Shown here in pieces: positions 58,791-64,000 of a stretch of DNA of 64,000 nucleotides (positions are counted from its first letter, which is position 1; each line of letters begins with the position of its first letter). The notes below the pieces were generated by a model that was given only the letters and a program-made list of their open reading frames with translations, had not been told where the DNA came from and did no database searches. A program made the position numbers and the translations under genes. The DNA is from JAENVU01 sp031422675 (GTDB lineage Bacteria; Actinomycetota; Acidimicrobiia; IMCC26256; JAENVU01). Location of the stretch: assembly GCA_031422675.1 (NCBI GenBank), contig JANPMG010000013.1, positions 5,411 to 69,410 on the forward strand. Reading direction: 5' to 3'.

Positions 58791-60053
58791 GTGATCTCAC
58801 GCCGCCAGGCCTTCGGACTCACTGCGTTGACTCTGGTCGGTTCGGCCGTCCTTCAGCTCGCGGTCTATCGAAACGGTGGCCACGACGCACTCGGTGACAT
58901 CCCCGGCCGCTTCTTCGCCTGGCGCCTGCGTCCCGATGCGCTTCCGTATCTCGACCGACCGGTGGAGTATCCGGCGGTCATCGGCGCCGTGGGCTACCTC
59001 ACTGCGCTCGTCGGGCGGACGGCGACGAGCTTCTTCGCGTTGACCGCGCTGATGAGCGCCGGGCTCGCTTTCTTCATGACCCGGCTGCTGCATTCTCACG
59101 CGCCGGATCGGATCCTCCGATGGGCCGCTGGGCTCCCGGTGCTGCTGTACGCATTTCACAACTGGGATCTCTTCGCCATGGTGCCCGCGGTCCTCGGGAT
59201 CCTGGCGTACCGGCGCGGCGCGGATCGGTGCGCCGGCGCGTGGCTCGGCCTCGGGTTCTCGACGAAGTTGTTTCCCGGTCTGATGTTGGCGCCGTTGGTG
59301 GTGGCGCGCTGGTGCGAAGGCGATCGCCGGGGTGCCCGGCGGCTCGCCGCGAGCGGAATCGGGGTCACGCTCGCGGTGAACGCGCCGGTCGCGTTGGCAT
59401 CGTGGAGCGGTTGGAGCTTCCCGGCCCGGTTTCAGGGCGCCCGGCGAGCGACGTGGGGCAGTCTCATCTCGTGGATCACGTCGCCTCCCTGGGACGTCCC
59501 GCAGATCACCGAGTTCGCCGACCCGGCCAGCACCGCGAACATCATCGCCTTCGTCCTGCTCGGACTCGGCCTGGCCGCGGTGACGGTCCTCGGTGTGCGT
59601 CGCCGGCTGGACGCGGCCGCCATCGGCGTGGCTGCCGTTGCCGTGTTCCTCCTGAGCAACAAGGTCTACTCACCGAACTACGACTTCTGGCTCGTCCCGT
59701 TCTTCGTGCTGGTGCCGTTCGCGCGGCGGCAGTGGGTGGCGTTCTGCGCGGCGGATCTGGGCATGTTCGTGGTGGTGTTCGGTCGGTTCCATGGACTCGT
59801 CGAGCCGAGCGTCGCCGGAAATCTCGTCCCGGTGTTCACGTTCAGCCGGGCGGTGATCCTCGTGTGGTTGATCGCGACCGCGCTGGGCGGGGGAAGCCGA
59901 GGCGCCAAGAGTCCGAGTCGTATGAGCGGAACACCGAAGCGAGGCGTCAGCAAGTCCGAGTCCAGCCGATCATTCGCCGAGCGGGGCCCGAGCGGCCTGC
60001 GACGGAGTCGTATGAGCGGAAATTTGGTTCAGCGGGCGCCGCGAATGAGCTGA
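58791..60053 (+). CDS. GT87/DUF2029-like membrane mannosyltransferase
   Basis: 420 residues with 8-10 membrane helices. PYLDRPVEYPAVIGAVGYLT contains the conserved acidic residue of the polyprenol-phosphate-dependent GT-C group (EYPP-like), and LGLGFSTKLFPGLMLAPLVV and SNKVYSPNYDFWLVPFFVL are DUF2029 features. It would add a mannose or other sugar from a lipid-linked donor outside the membrane. The last ~60 residues (RGAKSPSRMSGTPKRGVSKS onward) are Ser/Arg-rich, contain a 17-bp direct repeat and probably lie outside the functional fold. Overlaps the converging deacylase by 25 bp. Confidence 0.75.
   Translation: MISRRQAFGLTALTLVGSAVLQLAVYRNGGHDALGDIPGRFFAWRLRPDALPYLDRPVEYPAVIGAVGYLTALVGRTATSFFALTALMSAGLAFFMTRLLHSHAPDRILRWAAGLPVLLYAFHNWDLFAMVPAVLGILAYRRGADRCAGAWLGLGFSTKLFPGLMLAPLVVARWCEGDRRGARRLAASGIGVTLAVNAPVALASWSGWSFPARFQGARRATWGSLISWITSPPWDVPQITEFADPASTANIIAFVLLGLGLAAVTVLGVRRRLDAAAIGVAAVAVFLLSNKVYSPNYDFWLVPFFVLVPFARRQWVAFCAADLGMFVVVFGRFHGLVEPSVAGNLVPVFTFSRAVILVWLIATALGGGSRGAKSPSRMSGTPKRGVSKSESSRSFAERGPSGLRRSRMSGNLVQRAPRMS
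59915..60021. repeat. 17-bp direct repeat pair in the 3' end of the glycosyltransferase gene
   Basis: GAGTCGTATGAGCGGAA occurs at 59915-59931 and at 60005-60021, period 90 bp. Both copies are read in frame as a Ser/Arg..MSG segment at the C-terminal tail. The surrounding DNA (CGAGCGGGGCCCGAGCGG near 59980) is locally palindromic. The pair could be a small dispersed repeat or a slippage duplication that extended the gene. Confidence 0.75.
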
Positions 60054-61753
60054 CCGGGGCGGGCGCCGGTGTCCTCGCCGCCTTCTAGCGTGACCGCACC
60101 CGCCAAGATCGTCGCGACGTACCCGTCGGCCTTCTGGATGAAGCGCCGGGCATCGCCGGGGAGGTCGTGCGCCATCTCGGGCGCGTGGAGCGCCAACCCG
60201 TCGTGATCGATCACGTTCAGGTCGGCGCGCATCCCGGGCGCCACGATCCCGCGATCGCCGAGACCGTAAAGAGATGCGGTTTCGGACGTCATCTTGCGGA
60301 CCACCCATTCGAGGGGGAGTTGGTCGTGGTCGCGGTCTCGGGCCCAGTGGGTGAGCATGAAGGTGGGAGTGGATGCGTCGCACGTGGTGCCGCAGTGGGC
60401 ACCGCCGTCACCGAGTCCCCACGCACTGGTGGGATGGAGCAACATTTCACGCACGGCGTCGAGGTTGGAGTCGGTGTAGTTCAACAACGGTCGCATGATG
60501 AGCGCGCGGCCGTCGTCCTCCATGAGGAGTTCGAGATATACCTCGTACACGTCGCGTCCGGCGCGCGCGGCGCGCCCCGCCACACTGTCGGCCGGGTCCG
60601 GCTCGTAGTTCGGTGGGTCGCCGAGCGGGTACGCGCGCGACGGGTCGAGGAACTGGCCCATCGCGGGATCCGGGATGGACGCCTCGGCGATGAGCCGAGC
60701 GCGTAGCTCCGGATTCGCGCGCAGGCGACCGACGCGATCGGCCACGGACAGCAGCCCGATCTCGGCCCAGCTCGGGCAGTACGCGAACGGGTGAAAGGTC
60801 TGGATCCCGAGGAGCAACGTCACCGGGCGCCCCGCCACCTGCGGCCGCACCTGCGCGCCTTCGGCCCGCGCCGCGCCGGCGAGCGCCAACATCGACCGCC
60901 AGCTTTCGGGGTCGTGGTCGTTCTGCGTGAGCGCGAACGTGACCGGCCGGCCGATCGCGGCCGAGAGTCGGCGCATCCAGTCCATCTCCCGATCCGGGGC
61001 GGCGAGATCCTCGCCGAGCGCGCCGGCCGGCGCGAGTTCGAAGAGCCCGGCCCCCACATCGGCGAGCGCCTGACCGATCCCGAACAACTCGTCTTCGGCC
61101 GCGTAGGTGCCGGGGACCGGTTCACCGTCGATTGCCATGTGCGCAATCGTGCGTGACGTCGAAACGCCGAGGGCCCCCGCCCGGATCGCTTCGCGCACGA
61201 TGTCCGCCATCTGCTCGATGTCGTCGGGGTTGGCCGGCTGGTTCCGTGCACCGCGATCGCCCATCACGTACGCCCGGACTGCGCCGTGGGGGATCTGGGA
61301 ACCGATGTCGATTGCCTTCGGAAGCTGTTCGACGGCGTCGAGATACTCGGGGTAGGTCTCCCATCCCCACTGAATGCCTTCGGACAGCGCGGCACCGGGA
61401 ATGTCCTCCACGCCCTCCATCAGTCCGATCAGCCACTCGTGCTTGTCGGGGCGGGCGGGTGCGAAGCCCACGCCGCAGTTCCCCATCACCACGGTCGTGA
61501 CGCCGTGCCAGCACGATGGCGTGAGCAGCGGATCCCAGGTGATCTGGCCGTCGAAGTGGGTGTGGACGTCCACGAACCCAGGGGTGACGAGCAGCCCGTC
61601 GGCGTCGATCGTGCGGGTCGCGTTCGTCCCGGCCAGCGTGCCCGGTGCCGCCACCTCCGTGATGTGACCGCCATCCACGGCGATGTCGGCCGCGCGCGGC
61701 GCCGCTCCGGTTCCGTCGACGAGCGTGCCGCCGGTGATCACGAGATCGGCCAT
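60029..61753 (-). CDS. N-acyl-D-amino-acid deacylase / D-aminoacylase-type amidohydrolase
   Basis: 574 residues. LVITGGTLVDGTGAAPRAAD and FVDVHTHFDGQITWD (HxH metal site, ~65-75) match the amidohydrolase family of D-aminoacylases; VTTVVMGNCGVGFAPARPD, ALGVSTSRTIAHMA, GDGGAHCGTTCDA and RKMTSETASLYGLGDRG are later conserved segments. It hydrolyses N-acyl-D-amino acids. GGGGGA precedes the ATG at 61753; the very long frame back to 62836 is antisense to the acyl-CoA dehydrogenase. Confidence 0.88.
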   Translation of the reverse strand: MADLVITGGTLVDGTGAAPRAADIAVDGGHITEVAAPGTLAGTNATRTIDADGLLVTPGFVDVHTHFDGQITWDPLLTPSCWHGVTTVVMGNCGVGFAPARPDKHEWLIGLMEGVEDIPGAALSEGIQWGWETYPEYLDAVEQLPKAIDIGSQIPHGAVRAYVMGDRGARNQPANPDDIEQMADIVREAIRAGALGVSTSRTIAHMAIDGEPVPGTYAAEDELFGIGQALADVGAGLFELAPAGALGEDLAAPDREMDWMRRLSAAIGRPVTFALTQNDHDPESWRSMLALAGAARAEGAQVRPQVAGRPVTLLLGIQTFHPFAYCPSWAEIGLLSVADRVGRLRANPELRARLIAEASIPDPAMGQFLDPSRAYPLGDPPNYEPDPADSVAGRAARAGRDVYEVYLELLMEDDGRALIMRPLLNYTDSNLDAVREMLLHPTSAWGLGDGGAHCGTTCDASTPTFMLTHWARDRDHDQLPLEWVVRKMTSETASLYGLGDRGIVAPGMRADLNVIDHDGLALHAPEMAHDLPGDARRFIQKADGYVATILAGAVTLEGGEDTGARPGQLIRGAR

Positions 61754-61870
61754 GACGTCCCCCAAAATGCGATGTCCTTGTGAGGCGGCGCAGCCTATTG
61801 CGGACTCGACAGTTCGCCGGTGAGTGAGTTGGTTGGTTGCGCCGGCCGGGTCCGACCGTACGATCACCGG

Positions 61871-64000
61871 ATGCCGATCGGGATCAGCGACGACCACCAG
61901 CATCTCCACCGTTCGGTGCGCGGATGGGTCGAACGCCACTGTCCGGCCGCGGTGCCGCGCTCGTTGTTGGATGCGCCCACCGAAGCGGTCCCGAACTTCT
62001 GGCGCGAGTTGGTGGGTCAGGGGTGGTTGGGGCTCGCCGTGGCCGAGGAGCACGGCGGTGAGGGCGCGTCGTTCGAGGAGCTCGTCGTAGTCCTCGAAGA
62101 GCTGGGACGGGCGTGCGCTCCGGGCCCGTTTCTCGCCCACGCGCTCGCGGTCGCGGTTCTGAACGACGCAGTGCGGGCCGGAGAGTCCCACGCACAGGAG
62201 TGGTTGGCGTCGATGTGCGACGGGGGACGCATCGGCGCCGTCGCGCGTGCCGGCTCGCTGATGACTGAGGATCACGCCGACGGCCGGCGCGTCGTCGGTG
62301 AACTGCCGGCCGTCCAGTCGGGCCATCTGAGTGATCTGCTCGTCGCGCCGGTCGGTGACGGTTGGATCGTGCTGTTGGCCGACGAGTACGAGGCGGTCGA
62401 GACCCCGACGGTGGACCTGACCCGGCGCGTCGCTCGCGTCACGGTGGACGTGATCGTCCCCCCGAACCGCCGGATCGCGTCGGTGTCGACCGCTCGGGTC
62501 ACGGACCTCGCATTGATCATGTTCGCCGCGGATGCCGTGGGCGCGTCGCAATGGTGTGTGGACACCGCAGCCGACTACGCGCGTGATCGGCAGCAGTTCG
62601 GACGCCCGATCGGCCAGTTCCAGGGAGTGAAGCATCGGTGCGCCAACATGCTGGCGCGCACGGAACTCGCGCGGGCGGCCGTGTGGGACGCGGCGCGTGC
62701 CGTCGACGATCCCGCGACGGCGTCGTTCACCGCCGCGGCCGCAGGAACACTGACCGTCGACGCGTTCTTCGAGACCGCGAAGGACTGCGTGCAGGTCCTC
62801 GGCGGTATCGGCTTCACGTGGGAGCACGATGCGCACGTGTATCTCCGGCGCGCGATCACCACCCGGGCGCTGGTGGGGACGGCGTCGACGTGGCGGGTGC
62901 GGTGCGCCCGATTGGCCCTCGATGGTGCGATGCGACGACTCGTCGTCAACCTGCCCGAAGTAGCCGATCCCGTGCGGGCCGAGGTGCGCGCCTTCATCGC
63001 CGAGCTGGACGTTCTCGATGGGTCAGCGCTCCGCCGCTCACTCGCGGACGACGGCTATCTCGCACCCCAATGGCCGCGGCCGTGGGGTCGGGGCGCGGGT
63101 GCCGTTGAGCAACTGGTGATCGACGAGGAGTTCCGCGCCGCGAAGATCGCCCGTCCGAGTCTGATGATCGGGGCGTGGGCGCTGCCGCCGCTCATGGTCT
63201 ACGGGACCGAGGCGCAACAGCAGCGCTGGATTCCGCCGACGCTTGACGGCGACATCAGCTGGTGTCAGTTGTTCAGCGAACCCGGTGCCGGCTCGGACCT
63301 CGCCGGCCTGTCGACGAGCGCACAGCGGATCGAAGGTGGGTGGCTCGTCAACGGCCAGAAGGTCTGGACGTCGATGGCGAAGGAAGCGGACTGGGGGATC
63401 CTGCTCGCTCGGACCGATCCGGAGGCGCCGAAACACCAGGGCATCTCGTTTTTCATGCTCGACATGAGTACGCCGGGGATCGATATCCGTCCGCTGCGTG
63501 AACTCACTGGCCACGCGTTCTTCAACGAAGTGTTCTTCGACGACGTGTTCGTCCCCGACGATTGTCTCGTGGGACGTGAACACGACGGTTGGCGCGCGAC
63601 TCGGACGTCATTGGCGAACGAGCGAGTGTTCATGGGCAGTGGCGCCACGATCGGCCGCGGCGTGCGGGGGATCCTCGATCTCGTCCGTGAACATTCGCTC
63701 GAGACCGACACCGCGACCCTGAGCGAGGTCGGCGATCTCGTGGCACGGGACTACGCGCTGTCGGTGCTGGGATTTCGGCTGATGCTCTCCGCGCTCGGCG
63801 GCGCGGACCCGTCGGGGTCGGAGGCGTCGGTGCGCAAACTGCTCGGTGTGGAGCACGATCAGCGGGTACAGGAGGTGGGCCTCGCGCTGTTCGGTGCGCT
63901 CGGTGCCGTCGCCGAGGGACCCGCCGCGGGCTGGTCCGAGCAGTTCCTCTTTTCCCGGAACCTGACGATCGCCGGCGGCACAAGCGAGATCCAACGCAAC
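61871..64000 (+). CDS. Two-module acyl-CoA dehydrogenase (FadE34-like fusion), C-terminus cut by window edge
   Basis: 710 codons without a stop to the window end. Residues ~1-370 form a module resembling the partner subunit at 23795 (DRQQFGRPIGQFQGVKHRCA, LGGIGFTWEHDAHVYLRRA). Residues ~390-710 form a second module like the subunit at 22659 (QLFSEPGAGSDLAGL, NGQKVWTSMA, AGGTSEIQRN at the end). The fusion corresponds to Mycobacterium FadE34-type enzymes that act on steroid side chains. TACGAT ends 6 bp before the ATG. Few residues should be missing. Confidence 0.9.
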   Translation, partial: MPIGISDDHQHLHRSVRGWVERHCPAAVPRSLLDAPTEAVPNFWRELVGQGWLGLAVAEEHGGEGASFEELVVVLEELGRACAPGPFLAHALAVAVLNDAVRAGESHAQEWLASMCDGGRIGAVARAGSLMTEDHADGRRVVGELPAVQSGHLSDLLVAPVGDGWIVLLADEYEAVETPTVDLTRRVARVTVDVIVPPNRRIASVSTARVTDLALIMFAADAVGASQWCVDTAADYARDRQQFGRPIGQFQGVKHRCANMLARTELARAAVWDAARAVDDPATASFTAAAAGTLTVDAFFETAKDCVQVLGGIGFTWEHDAHVYLRRAITTRALVGTASTWRVRCARLALDGAMRRLVVNLPEVADPVRAEVRAFIAELDVLDGSALRRSLADDGYLAPQWPRPWGRGAGAVEQLVIDEEFRAAKIARPSLMIGAWALPPLMVYGTEAQQQRWIPPTLDGDISWCQLFSEPGAGSDLAGLSTSAQRIEGGWLVNGQKVWTSMAKEADWGILLARTDPEAPKHQGISFFMLDMSTPGIDIRPLRELTGHAFFNEVFFDDVFVPDDCLVGREHDGWRATRTSLANERVFMGSGATIGRGVRGILDLVREHSLETDTATLSEVGDLVARDYALSVLGFRLMLSALGGADPSGSEASVRKLLGVEHDQRVQEVGLALFGALGAVAEGPAAGWSEQFLFSRNLTIAGGTSEIQRN

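Noticed and set aside
61754..62836. N-terminal extension of the D-aminoacylase frame
   Set aside because: Antisense to the acyl-CoA dehydrogenase at 61871; the family N-terminus LVITGGTLVDGTG begins at 61753 behind a good ribosome site.

Overview
The window is 64 kb of high-GC, very compact actinobacterial chromosome. The gene mix suggests a free-living, oligotrophic Actinomycetota, possibly class Acidimicrobiia: several acyl-CoA dehydrogenases, thiolases, acyl-CoA ligases, short-chain dehydrogenases (SDRs), P450s, a LysX-type fusion, a DUF3558-like lipoprotein and a DUF559/AbiEi protein. This is inferred from gene content; no rRNA or marker tree is available. I see no tRNA, rRNA, CRISPR array, prophage or IS transposase. 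Genes are tightly packed, with many ATGA/GTGA 4-bp overlaps. At least 16 starts have a TAnnnT hexamer only 5-10 bp upstream, the signature of leaderless mRNAs.

Layout. 1-7.1 kb, minus strand: a glutamine-synthetase-like gene (cut by the edge), a VapBC pair, then an FAD oxidoreductase/GcvT fusion, a choline-kinase-like phosphotransferase, an APC permease and an SDR, read together as a methylated-amine, choline or ethanolamine catabolic module. 7.1-12.4 kb: a LysRS-MprF fusion in the opposite domain order to mycobacterial LysX, with a lipoprotein and a permease in one operon. 12.3-20.2 kb: DMT transporter, esterase, cupin, aldehyde dehydrogenase, secreted peptidase, an amidohydrolase behind a palindromic operator, a tyrosine phosphatase and a small monooxygenase-like protein. 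20.3-30.4 kb: DUF4190 protein, DEAD-box helicase with a structured leader, a two-subunit acyl-CoA dehydrogenase followed by an acyl-CoA carboxylase beta subunit, a PAS-GGDEF-EAL protein and an acyl-CoA ligase.

30.5-36.1 kb: two divergent operons, amidohydrolase-P450-methyltransferase (minus) and thiolase-like-DUF35-TetR (plus), with one 22-bp palindrome where both -35 regions should lie. 36-40.9 kb: Ppx/GppA phosphatase, aldehyde dehydrogenase, phosphoglycerate mutase and class II aldolase. 40.9-42.0 kb: an unusual unit, a DUF559/AbiEi-type gene preceded by three tandem 10-bp repeats and bracketed by two related ~50-bp palindromes. 42.0-50.7 kb: SDRs, DUF2889, SnoaL-like and MaoC-like proteins, an acyl-CoA ligase, a metallo-beta-lactamase/Rieske fusion with a PHP phosphoesterase, and a thiolase.

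50.7-64 kb: lipoprotein, inositol-monophosphatase-like enzyme (apparently with an AUC start), FGGY kinase, P450, DoxX-like protein, a third amidohydrolase of the same family, lipoprotein, 3Fe-4S ferredoxin, patatin phospholipase, GT87-like glycosyltransferase, N-acyl-D-amino-acid deacylase and a two-module acyl-CoA dehydrogenase running off the edge. Overall the genes fit uptake and beta-oxidation-like breakdown of complex lipids, sterols or aromatic side chains, with oxidation by P450s. The substrates cannot be read from sequence.
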